Positions 6,963-16,613 of a stretch of DNA of 64,000 nucleotides are shown in pieces. Made by a program: the position numbers and the translations under genes. The notes under the pieces were generated by a model. It made no database searches. It was not told the origin of the DNA and worked only from the letters and a program-made list of their open reading frames with translations. The stretch spans positions 366,848 through 430,847 of the forward strand of contig NZ_JAAWWK010000006.1 in the NCBI RefSeq assembly GCF_012272835.1, written 5' to 3'. Positions within the stretch are counted from its first letter, which is position 1, and each line of letters opens with the position of its first letter. Origin of the DNA: Spongiibacter thalassae (GTDB taxonomy: Bacteria; Pseudomonadota; Gammaproteobacteria; Pseudomonadales; Spongiibacteraceae).

Positions 6963-9092
6963 TCACTCCCTAACTAGGCGCTTTTCACCGCGCTGGTGAC
7001 CCAGCTGCGCCTCGTGTACCACGTAGTGTTTAATCGCCTCGGCTTCGGCTTCGGTGATAAATTCGCCCCGTGCGGGCATACCCAATGAGGCCATGGCACC
7101 ATCGCGCACGATGGCCTGCCAGGCTGGTGCGATGTCGTTGATGCGATAACGCAGATCGGAGATTAACCCGGCGCTGATGGCGTTGCCGCCATGACATACG
7201 GCGCAGTATTGGTTGTACAGTACACGCCCCGCTTCGATGGTTTCTGTATCCGCACTGGCCAGAGTCGGTTCGGGCAGTGTCTGTTCTTTTACCGCCACCC
7301 TTGGCAGGGCGGTGTCGCCGTCAAGTTTGTAGACCAGCAGACGGCTGATGTTGATCATGTTTCGCGGCCCGGCCACTGCGCCATAGGGTAGGCCGCTGAT
7401 CCCTCCCCAGCCCTGGGCAACCGCAATGTATTGTTCGTCGTCCAGCTGATAGCTGATTGGCGAGCCCATAATGCCGCCCTGTACGTCCTGGGACCACAGC
7501 TCTTCTCCGGTGTCGGCGGCCCGTGCACGGAAAGTGCCTTCGAGGTCACCCTGAAACAGCAGATTACCCGCGGTAGACAGGAGCCCACCGCCGGAGAAAA
7601 AGCCCCCCTCCTTCTGCCAGACCACGGCATTGGTTTTGGGGTCGCGGGCTTGCAACACAGCTTTGAGTACCATTTCGCCCATGCCCGCGCGCTGTTCATT
7701 GGTAAGTTCATCGGGCACGGCAACCATAGGTGCCACGGCGTAGTTGGTATTCCACACGCCTTTGCGGTCCTGGGCAGAGAAGTCGTCGATGTATATGGCA
7801 CCGGACATCAGTGCGGGAATATAGACCAATTCGGTTTGCGGACTATAGCTCATTGGCTGCCAGTTATGCGCGCCGCTGGGGCCGGGGGTGACCAGTGGAA
7901 TTTTGCCCTCGCGCAGGCCCTCGGCTTCAACTGGCCGACCGGTTTCCATATCGACATGGCTCGCCCAGTTCACCGGCATATATTTTTCCGCCGACAGCAG
8001 TTTTCCATTGCGCCGATCCAGCACGTAGAAAAAGCCGTTTTTCGGCGCCTGCATAATGACCTTACGCTTTTTGCCCTTAACGACCAGGTCGGCGAGGATC
8101 ATGTGCTGGGTGGCGGTGTAGTCAAAGCTGTCTGCGGGGGTCGTCTGGTAATGCCAAACGTATTTACCGGTGTCGGCGTTCACCGCAACAATAGAAGACA
8201 CAAACAGGTTGTCGCCCTCGCCGTTGCTGCGCACTTTGTGGTTCCAGCTGGAGCCATTGCCTACACCGATGTAGAGAAGGTTCAAGCTGGGGTCGAAGGC
8301 GAATGAGTCCCAGGCGGTGCCACCGCCCTTGCCATTTTTCCACCATTCACCATTCCAGGTACTGGCGATCCATTCTTGGGTGTCGTCTTCAAACCCTTTT
8401 GCGGGATCACCCGGCACCGTGAAGAAGCGCCAGACCAGCTTGCCATTGGTGGCATCGTAGGCGCTGACATAGCCGCGCACACCCAGTTCAGCCCCACCAT
8501 TGCCGATAATGACTTTGCCGTTAACGACTCGCGGAGCGCCGGTAATGGTGTAGGGGTCGTCGGTATTAATGCGGGTATCCACTTCCCAGAGCGGATCCCC
8601 GGTTTTGCGGTCGATGGCGCGCAACTTGCCATCGTAGCTCGCCGCCAGCACTTTGTCCTGCCACAACGCGACGCCGCGGTTGACGCCGTCGCAGCAGCCC
8701 CGCACCGCGTAATCCTTCGGCACTTTCGGGTCAAAATGCCACAATTTCCCGCCGGTGCGCGCATCGTAGGCCAGCACATGCCCCCAGGAGGCGGTGACAT
8801 AAAGTACGCCGTCTGCCATTAACGGCGTGGTTTCGATCCCCCGACGGGTGGGCAGGTCAGCATACCAAGCCAACCCCAACCGACTGACATTGCGCTGATT
8901 GATGCTAGTCAACGGGCTAAAGCGCTGCTCGCCGTAGTCGCGGCCGTGGCTAAGCCATTCTTCGGCCTCGGCGCGGACGATACGCGCCCCGTCCACATCG
9001 GCAAAGCCCTGTGGGCCGCCGCCTTCGTTCGTGCGCCCACAGGCCGATACCGCCACAACCAGTGACAGCGCCAGAATTTTATACAGTGACAT
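6963..9092 (-). CDS. PQQ-dependent alcohol dehydrogenase with C-terminal cytochrome c, lipoprotein
   Basis: This 709-residue quinohaemoprotein would oxidise alcohols in the periplasm using PQQ and pass electrons to its own haem. The N-terminus is a signal with lipobox VSAC (C18, followed by Gly), so the protein is probably anchored to the outer membrane. The eight-bladed propeller shows the vicinal disulphide pair in RGCCDGVNRG (C133-C134) that stacks on PQQ, and DSFDYTATQ with the likely catalytic Asp. The C-terminal haem domain has CAVCH at 630-634 and a likely Met ligand in LGMP. A strong GGGGGGAAAG precedes the ATG. It lies 56 bp downstream of an aldehyde dehydrogenase gene on the same strand, so alcohol and aldehyde oxidation are probably coupled. 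The substrate cannot be read from the sequence. Confidence 0.92.
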   Translation of the reverse strand: MSLYKILALSLVVAVSACGRTNEGGGPQGFADVDGARIVRAEAEEWLSHGRDYGEQRFSPLTSINQRNVSRLGLAWYADLPTRRGIETTPLMADGVLYVTASWGHVLAYDARTGGKLWHFDPKVPKDYAVRGCCDGVNRGVALWQDKVLAASYDGKLRAIDRKTGDPLWEVDTRINTDDPYTITGAPRVVNGKVIIGNGGAELGVRGYVSAYDATNGKLVWRFFTVPGDPAKGFEDDTQEWIASTWNGEWWKNGKGGGTAWDSFAFDPSLNLLYIGVGNGSSWNHKVRSNGEGDNLFVSSIVAVNADTGKYVWHYQTTPADSFDYTATQHMILADLVVKGKKRKVIMQAPKNGFFYVLDRRNGKLLSAEKYMPVNWASHVDMETGRPVEAEGLREGKIPLVTPGPSGAHNWQPMSYSPQTELVYIPALMSGAIYIDDFSAQDRKGVWNTNYAVAPMVAVPDELTNEQRAGMGEMVLKAVLQARDPKTNAVVWQKEGGFFSGGGLLSTAGNLLFQGDLEGTFRARAADTGEELWSQDVQGGIMGSPISYQLDDEQYIAVAQGWGGISGLPYGAVAGPRNMINISRLLVYKLDGDTALPRVAVKEQTLPEPTLASADTETIEAGRVLYNQYCAVCHGGNAISAGLISDLRYRINDIAPAWQAIVRDGAMASLGMPARGEFITEAEAEAIKHYVVHEAQLGHQRGEKRLVRE

Positions 9093-9148
9093 GCTTTCCC
9101 CCCGGGGAGCTGAATGCGTTCCGCTTAGTGTAGAACCCAGACCGGCTA

Positions 9149-10585
9149 TCAGCCCTTGAACTTGACTAAAAAATTGTAGAACCGCGTAGCAAATTTGCCA
9201 TAGGGCGGGCGCAGCAGCGTCATCGGTGAAAACGCGGGCTGATAGTAAATCGGCCGCAGTTTACTGAAGGTCAAAAAGCCTTCATAGCCGTGGTAATGGC
9301 CCATGCCACTGGCACCGACGCCACCAAAGGGCATATCGTGCTGGGCGATATGGAACAGGGCATCATTGACGGTCACTCCCCCTGACATAATGCGCTCGAT
9401 ATACATGTCAGACAGTGCCCGTTTATGGGTAAAGGGATACAGGGCCAGGGGGCGATCGCCGGCATTCACATAGTCCACAACCTCTGCCGGGCTCTCGTAT
9501 TCCAGCACCATCAGCAGCGGGCCAAAGGTTTCCCGCTGGCGAATCGTCATATCCGCACTGGTATCCAGTACGAGGTGAAGTGGGAACTTGCGCGCCTCAC
9601 GGTCGATCTCCTGTTCACACAGGTTAATAATGGTCGCCCCTTTGCTGCGCGCATCTTCCAGGGTGTTCTCCAATCGCTGCACCGAGCGGTCGTCGATTAT
9701 GGCGGTATAGTCAACACTGCCAATGTCCGGGCAGTGTCTGGCCACATAGGCCTTCGCCGCCGCGATAAATTCTTCTCGGCGGGTTTTATGAACGAATACG
9801 TAGTCGACATTGGTACAAATCTGCCCGGCGTTGAACTGCTTGATAAACAGAATGCGTTCAGCGGCCTTGGCCGTGGGGTAGTCCGGGTCGATCACCGCAG
9901 GCGCCTTGCCACCCAGCTCCAATACCACGGGGGTAAGGTTTTTCGCCGCTGAGGCCATCACCGCCCGACCGGTTTGTCCCGAGCCAGTGAACACCAGAAG
10001 GTCAAAGGGGAATTGGGAAAATTCAATCCCCACCCCGCCAGTCTCCTCAAAGAATTGCAGCTTGTCAGCGGGGAAGTATTTTGGGCACAGCTCGATCAAC
10101 AGTCGGCTCAGGTGAATGGAGTTTTCCGACATTTTCACCATCGCGCGATTGCCCGCCGCAAAGGCCTGAGCCAGTGGAATAAAGCTCAGATTGATCGGAA
10201 AGTTCCACGGCACGATTATGCCGACAACACCCAGGGGCTGAGGAATAACCCGGTTTTTGCCGCCGGGGAACATGGTCAGATCCACGTGGCGCTTTTGCAC
10301 TTTCATCCATCGACGCAGTTTTCCGATCACGTCGTTAATGGTGTCGGTGACGGTGATGATTTCGCCAAACAGGGTTTCATGGCGGGAACGGTTGCCGTAA
10401 TCGGCGCAAATTGCCTCGATCACCGCTTCGCGGTTATCACTGAGCATTTTTTTCAGCGTCAACAGGTCCTGTTTACGCTGGGCGTAGCTGGGTACCGGCT
10501 CCGCGAAATAGGCCTGTTTCTGCCGATCGAAGCACTCTTGCAGTGGTGCCCGAATCGCGGTTTGGCTGCGCTCAACTGTTTCCAT
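9149..10585 (-). CDS. Aldehyde dehydrogenase, coniferyl-aldehyde type
   Basis: This is an NAD(P)-dependent aldehyde dehydrogenase of the short class 3/coniferyl aldehyde dehydrogenase group, about 478 residues long. Features seen are VGIIVPWNFP and FTGSGQTGRAV in the cofactor domain, the catalytic Glu in LELGGKAP and the catalytic Cys in GQICTN. The C-terminal tail is hydrophobic and basic. I chose the ATG at 10585 because AGGGGA lies 6 bases upstream. An earlier in-frame start at 10627 would add 14 residues without a good binding site. With the PQQ dehydrogenase downstream it forms a likely two-step alcohol-to-acid pathway. A perfect palindrome 60 bp upstream suggests repressor control. Confidence 0.9.
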   Translation of the reverse strand: METVERSQTAIRAPLQECFDRQKQAYFAEPVPSYAQRKQDLLTLKKMLSDNREAVIEAICADYGNRSRHETLFGEIITVTDTINDVIGKLRRWMKVQKRHVDLTMFPGGKNRVIPQPLGVVGIIVPWNFPINLSFIPLAQAFAAGNRAMVKMSENSIHLSRLLIELCPKYFPADKLQFFEETGGVGIEFSQFPFDLLVFTGSGQTGRAVMASAAKNLTPVVLELGGKAPAVIDPDYPTAKAAERILFIKQFNAGQICTNVDYVFVHKTRREEFIAAAKAYVARHCPDIGSVDYTAIIDDRSVQRLENTLEDARSKGATIINLCEQEIDREARKFPLHLVLDTSADMTIRQRETFGPLLMVLEYESPAEVVDYVNAGDRPLALYPFTHKRALSDMYIERIMSGGVTVNDALFHIAQHDMPFGGVGASGMGHYHGYEGFLTFSKLRPIYYQPAFSPMTLLRPPYGKFATRFYNFLVKFKG

Positions 10586-10643
10586 AGTCATCCCCTGTTT
10601 GACAACGGGCAGAATGCCCTGCGTCAAGGGATGTTACTACTGA

Positions 10644-10662
10644 ACACTTGTAAAACAAGTGT
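10644..10662. promoter_or_regulatory. Operator-like palindrome upstream of the aldehyde dehydrogenase
   Basis: ACACTTGT-AAA-ACAAGTGT is a perfect inverted repeat with 8-bp arms. It lies 59 bp upstream of the ATG at 10585. No T-run follows it on the minus strand, so it is not a terminator for this gene. Its size and symmetry fit a TetR- or MarR-type operator, and a loose -35/-10 pair (TTGTTT, 16 bp, TAACAT) overlaps it on the minus strand. No regulator gene is adjacent. Confidence 0.55.
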
Positions 10663-10725
10663 CGAGGCGACAATTAGTGAAGCGGGCGCCACAAGCCACT
10701 GACGCCGCGCTGTCTCTGGAAAAAA

Positions 10726-11574
10726 TTAACGCAGCAATAACAATGGCTTGCGAGTTCCGGCGAGCATTTTATGGGTGAAGCTGCCAAGCAGCACATCACG
10801 GATGCGCAAATGACTGAAAGCCCCCATCACGGTGAGATCGACATCGTTTTCACCCTGAAACCTGATCAGCGCTTCGTCGATTTTCCCATGCAGGTGAACC
10901 GCATCGTGGGGAATACCGGCAGCCCCCAGATGTTGGGCCGCCTCGCCCAGAACGGCATCTCCTTTGGCGTCATCCCCCACATAAACCAGCGAGCAGGGGA
11001 TATTGTCAAACACCGGGCTCGCGGAAACCATGTCCAGCGCCTTGCGCGAAGCCTCGGTGCCATCGTAGGCAAGCATCACCTTTCTGGGCACAGAGAAGGC
11101 GGTATTGACGACCAAAACTGGCCGGTGCAGGGCACGAATGACGGTTTCAAGATGGGCGCCGAGCTGCCCTTCACTATGTTCTTCGCCGCGTATGCCCATG
11201 ACCAGCACACGGATATCGGCTTCCAGCTCTACCAGAGATTCCTGCAAACTGCCGTGGCGCTGCCAGCACTCCACCTCGGTCACCCCCGATTCACGGGCAC
11301 GCGCCTCGGCGGCCTTCAGCATGAGCTTGCCCTTTTCCCGCAATAGCCGACTGCGCTCTTGCTCGACCCGGGTAAGCTCCTCAAGCAATTCTTCCTGACT
11401 ACCCAGCCCGATACTGCCGCTCAGGTCGGCCACCGCCGCCTGGGGTCTATGCTCTATATTATGGAGGAGTTTAAGCGGCACACCGGCCTGTCGGGCCACC
11501 CACGCGGCATAATCCACTACCGCTGTGGTCAAGCTCGCCCCGTCAATACAGGCCAGCACGTAATTATTATTCAT
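10726..11574 (-). CDS. Tandem universal stress protein
   Basis: This 282-residue cytoplasmic protein has two fused UspA domains. The first ends with the nucleotide-binding pattern GIRGEEHSEGQLGAHLETVI followed by PVLVV. The second runs from KVMLAYDGTEASRKAL to GAFSHLRIRDVLLGSFTHKM with PLLLL. Both keep the glycine/serine loop expected of ATP-binding Usp proteins, though the spacing is not canonical. Such tandem proteins support survival of stress and starvation. The gene lies upstream of the aldehyde dehydrogenase on the same strand, with about 140 bp between them, so it is probably transcribed separately. The ATG follows CCAGGA closely. Confidence 0.85.
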   Translation of the reverse strand: MNNNYVLACIDGASLTTAVVDYAAWVARQAGVPLKLLHNIEHRPQAAVADLSGSIGLGSQEELLEELTRVEQERSRLLREKGKLMLKAAEARARESGVTEVECWQRHGSLQESLVELEADIRVLVMGIRGEEHSEGQLGAHLETVIRALHRPVLVVNTAFSVPRKVMLAYDGTEASRKALDMVSASPVFDNIPCSLVYVGDDAKGDAVLGEAAQHLGAAGIPHDAVHLHGKIDEALIRFQGENDVDLTVMGAFSHLRIRDVLLGSFTHKMLAGTRKPLLLLR

Positions 11575-11706
11575 TCCTGGGCTCCTGGTCGTAAGGCGAC
11601 GCAGTGGGTCGCGCCCCTTCTTCGAGTGTCAGTCTAGACTAGCATGGCCAGCCCACCACGCAGAAGGCTTCTACAAAATCCGACACAGGCTATAGCGCCT
11701 GCACCC

Positions 11707-12189
11707 TCATTTTGGGGCAGATCCTCTGGATTTCGCGGGGTTGCCATACCAGAGCTCACCGGGCGGAACATCCCGGGTCACCACACTACCGGCTCCAATC
11801 AAGGCTCCCTCCCCAATGGTGACCCCACCCAGAATAGTGGCATTCGCCCCTATGGAAGCGCCGGCCTTCAGCGTCGTTTTCTGAAAAGCAGACGGGTATA
11901 CCTTCGAGCGGGGAAATTTGTCATTCGTAAACGTAACATTGGGACCAATGAAAACATTGTCTTCAACAACGATGCCGTCCCACAGTTGAACTCCCGACTT
12001 GACAGTGACATTGTTGCCAATCACAACGTCATTTTCGACAAACACCTGCGCATTAATATTGCAATTTTCTCCGATACGGGCCCCGGCGAGCACTACGGAA
12101 AACTGCCAAATTCTGGTTCCCGATCCTATAGATTCGGTCTGCACATCTGCTAGCCGATGAACTCCTGTGTGTTGTGCATTTTTCACCAT
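11707..12189 (-). CDS. Hexapeptide-repeat sugar N-acetyltransferase, FdtC-like
   Basis: About 160 residues of left-handed beta-helix hexapeptide repeats ([20 protein letters not shown] and similar) end in the usual GNPAKSRG. The family acetylates the amino group of nucleotide-linked amino sugars with acetyl-CoA. With the FdtA- and FdtB-like genes nearby, the best guess is acetylation of dTDP-3-amino-3,6-dideoxyhexose. WbpD/WlbB-type substrates are possible. The ATG at 12189 has GAGGG nine bases upstream; a GTG at 12198 is an alternative. It is separated from its presumed partners by the SulP gene, which lies only 55 bp upstream on the same strand. Confidence 0.75.
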   Translation of the reverse strand: MVKNAQHTGVHRLADVQTESIGSGTRIWQFSVVLAGARIGENCNINAQVFVENDVVIGNNVTVKSGVQLWDGIVVEDNVFIGPNVTFTNDKFPRSKVYPSAFQKTTLKAGASIGANATILGGVTIGEGALIGAGSVVTRDVPPGELWYGNPAKSRGSAPK

Positions 12190-12244
12190 TAACGGCACCC
12201 TCTACACCACGATTACAGTAGGCCAAGGCCTCAACACTCAGATT

Positions 12245-13735
12245 TTAGTGAGCAAGAATTTTTTCGATTTCTTCCGGCTTGTCATGCACACCGAAGCGAT
12301 CAACAATGGTTTCGCTGGCTTTGTTCAGGCCAATCAATTCGACATCGGCCCCCTCACGGCGGAATTTGATAACAACTTTATCCAAGGCGGCCACCGCGGA
12401 AATATCCCAAAAATGGGCGCGGCTGAGGTCGATAATCACTTTGTCCAATGCTTCTTTGAAGTCGAAATTTGACGCAAAACGGTCAGCAGAGTTAAAGAAC
12501 ACCTGCCCGACCACCCGATAGCGCCGGGTCTCACCGCCATCTTCCAGCTCGCTTTCAATGTACATTAAACGACTGACTTTATTCGCAAAGAACAGCGCCG
12601 CCAACAACACACCCACAAACACACCATAAGCAAGATTGTGGGTCCACACGACGACAGCGACAGTGGCTAACATGATCACATTCGCCGACAAAGGGTTTGT
12701 GCGCAGGCCGGTAACGGAGCCCCAGTTAAAGGTACCGATAGATACCATAATCATCACAGCCACCAGCGCGGCCATGGGGATCATCGACACCCAATCACTC
12801 AGGAAAACCACCATGGTCAGCAGCATTGCACCGGCAAAGAAGGTCGACAAGCGGCCTCGCCCGCCGGATTTAACGTTGATCACCGACTGACCAATCATGG
12901 CGCAACCGGCCATACCACCCAGCATCCCCGAGGCGATATTGGCGATACCCTGGCCCTTGCACTCGCGGTTTTTGTCACTGCCGGTATCGGTCAAATCATC
13001 CACAATCGTCGCCGTCATCAGCGACTCCAACAGGCCGACTACCGCCATCGCCGCCGCATAAGGGAAGATGATCTGCAAGGTTTCAAAGTTCAACGGCACA
13101 TCCGGCCACAGGAAAATGGGCAGAGTATCTGGCAGTTCACCCATGTCACCAACGGTGCGAATGTCCAGGCCGACAATCAAACTGAATGCGGTAAGGCTGA
13201 GAATACATACCAGAGGAGAGGGAATAATCTTCCCCACTTTGGGCAGAAGGGGAAACAGGTAGATAATCCCCAGTCCCGCTGCGGTCATTGCATACACATG
13301 CCAGGTAACATTCGTCAGCTCGGGCAGCTGGGCCATAAAAATGAGTATGGCCAGCGCATTGACGAAGCCGATCACCACCGACTTGGACACGAAACTCATC
13401 AACTGCCCCAGCTTCAGGTAGCCGGCCAGAATCTGCAGCACCCCCGTCAACAGGGTTGCCGCCAGCAGGTACTGCAAGCCGTGCTCCTTGACCAGCGTCA
13501 CCATCAACAGTGCCATAGCACCGGTAGCGGCTGAAATCATTCCGGGGCGGCCGCCCACTATCGCGATCACCACCGCAATACAAAAAGAGGCGTACAGCCC
13601 CACCTTGGGATCAACACCAGCGATAATTGAGAAGGCAATAGCCTCGGGAATCAGCGCAAGCGCCACCACCAGGCCGGCGAGGAGGTCGGCACGGACATTA
13701 CCGAGCCAATCTTCTTTTTTGGAGAGCAATAACAT
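12245..13735 (-). CDS. SulP family anion transporter with STAS domain
   Basis: A 496-residue inner-membrane protein. About 400 residues of hydrophobic helices include the SulP signature ([20 protein letters not shown], then GLYASF). A C-terminal cytoplasmic STAS domain follows at about 405-490 ([20 protein letters not shown]). Members carry sulfate, bicarbonate or other anions, usually coupled to Na+ or H+, and the substrate is not readable here. It sits between the fdtB-like and fdtC-like sugar genes although it has no obvious sugar role. An insertion into an older sugar operon or a bystander are both possible. The ATG has only a weak ribosome binding site. Confidence 0.88.
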   Translation of the reverse strand: MLLLSKKEDWLGNVRADLLAGLVVALALIPEAIAFSIIAGVDPKVGLYASFCIAVVIAIVGGRPGMISAATGAMALLMVTLVKEHGLQYLLAATLLTGVLQILAGYLKLGQLMSFVSKSVVIGFVNALAILIFMAQLPELTNVTWHVYAMTAAGLGIIYLFPLLPKVGKIIPSPLVCILSLTAFSLIVGLDIRTVGDMGELPDTLPIFLWPDVPLNFETLQIIFPYAAAMAVVGLLESLMTATIVDDLTDTGSDKNRECKGQGIANIASGMLGGMAGCAMIGQSVINVKSGGRGRLSTFFAGAMLLTMVVFLSDWVSMIPMAALVAVMIMVSIGTFNWGSVTGLRTNPLSANVIMLATVAVVVWTHNLAYGVFVGVLLAALFFANKVSRLMYIESELEDGGETRRYRVVGQVFFNSADRFASNFDFKEALDKVIIDLSRAHFWDISAVAALDKVVIKFRREGADVELIGLNKASETIVDRFGVHDKPEEIEKILAH

Positions 13736-13778
13736 AGGGAACTCAAAGGACTATACGATTATCGTGCCCGATGTTTAA

Positions 13779-13816
13779 CAGGACAAAGTCAGGGAAAGTA
13801 CCCTACCCCTGTCCTG
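13779..13816. promoter_or_regulatory. Inverted repeat and possible promoter upstream of the SulP gene
   Basis: CAGGACA (13779-13785) and TGTCCTG (13810-13816) are inverted copies, with smaller AGGG/CCCT arms between them. On the minus strand TTGTCC, 17 bp, GATAAT (ending near 13757) could be a promoter that begins inside this repeat. The rest of the 240-bp gap between the SulP gene and the fdtB-like stop shows nothing clear. Confidence 0.3.
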
Positions 13817-13975
13817 AAAAGAATTTTCGGACACCTTGAAACGATCAAAAGCAGCTGCCTAGCATACCTGATTCATTCACGACCGTAGACCCGCTTTGTC
13901 GGGATTAATCACACCAGCCTATATAAGAGGGGAGCGGGGTTAACGGCAAATCCCTGCACAATGAGACCAATCAAC

Positions 13976-15079
13976 TCAGATCGACCAACTATTACAAGCG
14001 TCTATGACCTTCTGCACGTCGTCATCTGACATGCATGGACTTATGGGCAGGCTGAGCAGCTCATGCTGGAGTCGCTCGGTTAGCGACAAATCGAGAAAAC
14101 GCAGGTCCGGCAACGCCTTCTGCCGGTGAGGCGCAATCGGATAATGCACCATTGTGGAAACACCACACTCCTGCAGATGGCGCATCAGCGATTCTCTGTA
14201 TTGGGTACGAACTACGTACAAGTGATAGACATGCCCGCCAGCTTCGCCTGGATCGGGTAATAGTATTGCGTTATGGCGCAAGCCCTCAGCGTATTTCGCG
14301 GCAATTTCGCCGCGACGCCTGTTCTCGCTGGAAAGCCCGGCAAGCTTGACCCGCAAAATAGCGGCTTGCATTTCATCGAGACGGCTATTCACACCAACAT
14401 AATCGTTTTGGTACTTTTTCTGGCTACCATAGTTAGAAAGTATTCGGACAACTTCGGCTAACTGCTGACTTTGTGTCGTAACAGCTCCACCATCCCCCAG
14501 CGCCCCGAGATTTTTGCCGGGATAAAAACTAAATGCCGCCGCATCCCCCCAACTGCCCGCACTTTTTCCATTCAAAGACGCACCATGAGCCTGTGCAGCA
14601 TCTTCCAGTACAAGTAATTTGTGTTTCTCGGCTAGCGCGCAAAGCGCGGGCATATCTGCAAGCCGGCCATAAAGATGAACCGGGAGCAACACTTTCGTTC
14701 TTGCCGATATCGCCGCCTCTGCTTTTTCCGGGCACAAGTTAAAACTGCGCTCATCTGGATCCACCAATACAGGAACCAATCCGCTATTTTTAACCGCAAG
14801 CACCGTTGCGATATACGTGTTACCGGGTACGATTACCTCATCCCCGTCATCAACCAGGCCAAGCTCTTTCCACGCATTCAACGTAAGCGTCAAGGCATCC
14901 AGGCCATTCCCGACACCGACCGAACAGGCAACATTACAAAACCTGGAAAATTCGTCCTCAAACGCCTCAACTTCACAACCACGTATATACCAGCCCGAGT
15001 CAATCACACGGGTCACCGCCTCGATCAAGCTGCTACGATACTGCGCATTTATCGATTTCAGATCCAAGAAGGGAATCAC
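13976..15079 (-). CDS. DegT/DnrJ/EryC1 sugar aminotransferase, FdtB-like
   Basis: A 367-residue PLP enzyme that would transaminate a dTDP-3-keto-6-deoxyhexose. Visible motifs are [10 protein letters not shown] near the cofactor phosphate, [19 protein letters not shown] with the PLP-contacting Asp, and the Schiff-base lysine in [16 protein letters not shown]. The [18 protein letters not shown] segment is typical of the family. The start is a GTG, giving [11 protein letters not shown], supported by GGAG six bases upstream. It lies 78 bp downstream of the fdtA-like isomerase on the same strand. Together these support synthesis of dTDP-3-amino-3,6-dideoxy-galactose or -glucose. Which epimer is made cannot be decided here. 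Confidence 0.85.
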   Translation of the reverse strand: MIPFLDLKSINAQYRSSLIEAVTRVIDSGWYIRGCEVEAFEDEFSRFCNVACSVGVGNGLDALTLTLNAWKELGLVDDGDEVIVPGNTYIATVLAVKNSGLVPVLVDPDERSFNLCPEKAEAAISARTKVLLPVHLYGRLADMPALCALAEKHKLLVLEDAAQAHGASLNGKSAGSWGDAAAFSFYPGKNLGALGDGGAVTTQSQQLAEVVRILSNYGSQKKYQNDYVGVNSRLDEMQAAILRVKLAGLSSENRRRGEIAAKYAEGLRHNAILLPDPGEAGGHVYHLYVVRTQYRESLMRHLQECGVSTMVHYPIAPHRQKALPDLRFLDLSLTERLQHELLSLPISPCMSDDDVQKVIDACNSWSI

Positions 15080-15157
15080 AAACTTCTCCGTCGCAAAAAT
15101 ACAGAATCAGGGCTGATCCATACCACCCGCTGAAAATACCAATACATACTGAAAGAA

Positions 15158-15592
15158 TTAGCCAACCAACCGTAAAAATTCACTATAGCTACGAACATAG
15201 TCGTTTTCGTTGTAATAGTCGCTCGCAAGGACGAGTAGCACACAGTCACTACTAAAGTCGTGCATTTCCCGCCAAACAACCCCTTCAATCAGCAAACCCT
15301 TATCCGGAGAATTCAGAATAGTGTCTTCGCGGCATTGGCCATCATCCAGCAGCACACGACAGCTCCCCGACACACAAACAAGCACCTGCTTTAGCGAGTG
15401 ATGAGCGTGAAATCCGCGCGACACACCCGCCTGGGTGCCAAAAATGTAATACACACGCTTCAGAGGGAACGGCAGCGATTTTTCTGACTCCAACGCAACC
15501 AGCGATCCACGGTCGTCACCACGGACAACCAGATCGAGGATATTGATTAAGCCCTGCCTACCCTCATTTTTATCAGACGGCGAGTTCTTCAT
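15158..15592 (-). CDS. WxcM-like dTDP-sugar 3,4-ketoisomerase, FdtA-like
   Basis: A cupin protein of 144 residues that would convert dTDP-4-keto-6-deoxyglucose to a 3-keto sugar. The motif RGFHAHHSLKQVLVCVSGSC carries the active-site histidines of FdtA/QdtA enzymes, and KRVYYIFGTQAGVSRG precedes it as in the family. The ATG at 15592 lies just after the upstream glycosyltransferase stop (TAGGGATG), with GGAAGG before it. A longer version from 15634 would overlap that gene by 40 bp and lacks support. With the adjacent aminotransferase it starts the branch from the RmlA/RmlB product toward an aminodideoxy sugar. Confidence 0.83.
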   Translation of the reverse strand: MKNSPSDKNEGRQGLINILDLVVRGDDRGSLVALESEKSLPFPLKRVYYIFGTQAGVSRGFHAHHSLKQVLVCVSGSCRVLLDDGQCREDTILNSPDKGLLIEGVVWREMHDFSSDCVLLVLASDYYNENDYVRSYSEFLRLVG

Positions 15593-15594
15593 CC

Positions 15595-16584
15595 CTACAA
15601 TCCTTCCAACTTGATCGCGCGTAAAAACTTCCACTCCGCACTGACCCCTGACACCAATGCCATTGGCCGCCTGAAAAAATCAAGAACCAACAACCCCGGT
15701 TTACGATAAAAATTCACTCGCACGTTCAGCCGCGCACAACGCTTCTCTATTTTTGCTATCAATTTCGCTACGCCAAAACCCACTCGATCGCGATGCTTGC
15801 GCAGATCATCTCTTCGCTGTGAAAAGGTGTCACGCTCAAACTCTAACCTTGCAATTCTTTGCGCAATTTTATCTGCGCCATTCAACATTGAGGCCTGAGA
15901 GGATATTCCTACATTTACTCGGTAATATAACAACGCCTCATCGACATACACTGCGCTACGACACAAAGCAGCCCTGAACCCCATAACCAGATCTTCATAA
16001 GTCCCACGGTAGTTTATCGAGCCAAATGTAGAAATTAGCTCACGGGACCATGCGCCGCTGGCCCCCAAATAGATACTTGTCGAAAACAGCGCTTTTTCCA
16101 CACTGGGAACACTTTGAATTTCCACATCCGGAGCTTCACCACCAAGCACATTGCCGTTCTGATCAATAGTCTTCGCTTTAGAACACAGCAACATTGGGCG
16201 GTCGTTCGCCAGATACGCCTCAACCAAACGGGAAACGCGCGAGCTAAATGAAATATCGTCCCCCGCGGCCAGCACCACCAATTCACCGGAACCAAGTCTC
16301 ATCGCCACATTCACATGCTCGATCAAGCCCAGATTCTTGTCGTTACAACGCAGTGTTATTTCAAAGGGGCCCTGATAAGCCTCAACCATACTTTTCGCTC
16401 GAAGATATGTGCCATCTGTTGAGCAATCGTCTGAAATAATAACCTCAACGCTAGGATAATCCTGGCAAAGCACTGCAGAAATCGCCTCTTCTATATAGTC
16501 TTCCTGATTATACGTCACCATCAGCAGCGTTACTTTTACATTATCGCTCGACGCTTTTTCCATATTTTCCATTTTTCTCGCCAC
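15595..16584 (-). CDS. Family 2 glycosyltransferase
   Basis: About 329 residues with a GT-A fold N-terminal domain: VTLLMVTYNQEDYIEEAI, then IISDDCSTDGTYLRAK for nucleotide binding, and LVVLAAGDDISF as the DxD-like metal site. The last 90 residues are basic with possible amphipathic helices, suggesting membrane association on the cytoplasmic face. Donor and acceptor are unknown, though the neighbours suggest O-antigen or capsule assembly. The start is uncertain: a GTG at 16584 and ATGs 4 and 7 codons later are all possible. The stop abuts the fdtA-like start, so they are probably cotranscribed. Confidence 0.82.
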   Translation of the reverse strand: MARKMENMEKASSDNVKVTLLMVTYNQEDYIEEAISAVLCQDYPSVEVIISDDCSTDGTYLRAKSMVEAYQGPFEITLRCNDKNLGLIEHVNVAMRLGSGELVVLAAGDDISFSSRVSRLVEAYLANDRPMLLCSKAKTIDQNGNVLGGEAPDVEIQSVPSVEKALFSTSIYLGASGAWSRELISTFGSINYRGTYEDLVMGFRAALCRSAVYVDEALLYYRVNVGISSQASMLNGADKIAQRIARLEFERDTFSQRRDDLRKHRDRVGFGVAKLIAKIEKRCARLNVRVNFYRKPGLLVLDFFRRPMALVSGVSAEWKFLRAIKLEGL

Positions 16585-16613
16585 GCTAGAATACTTTTAA
16601 TTAACAACCTTGA

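Noticed and set aside
7431..8306. Long plus-strand open frame (291 codons) inside the PQQ dehydrogenase gene
   Set aside because: It is antisense to a gene with clear motifs, has no recognisable domain, and such frames are common opposite GC-rich genes.
11631..11640. AGTCTAGACT palindrome upstream of the universal stress protein gene
   Set aside because: Only ten bases with no second copy; too short to claim as an operator.
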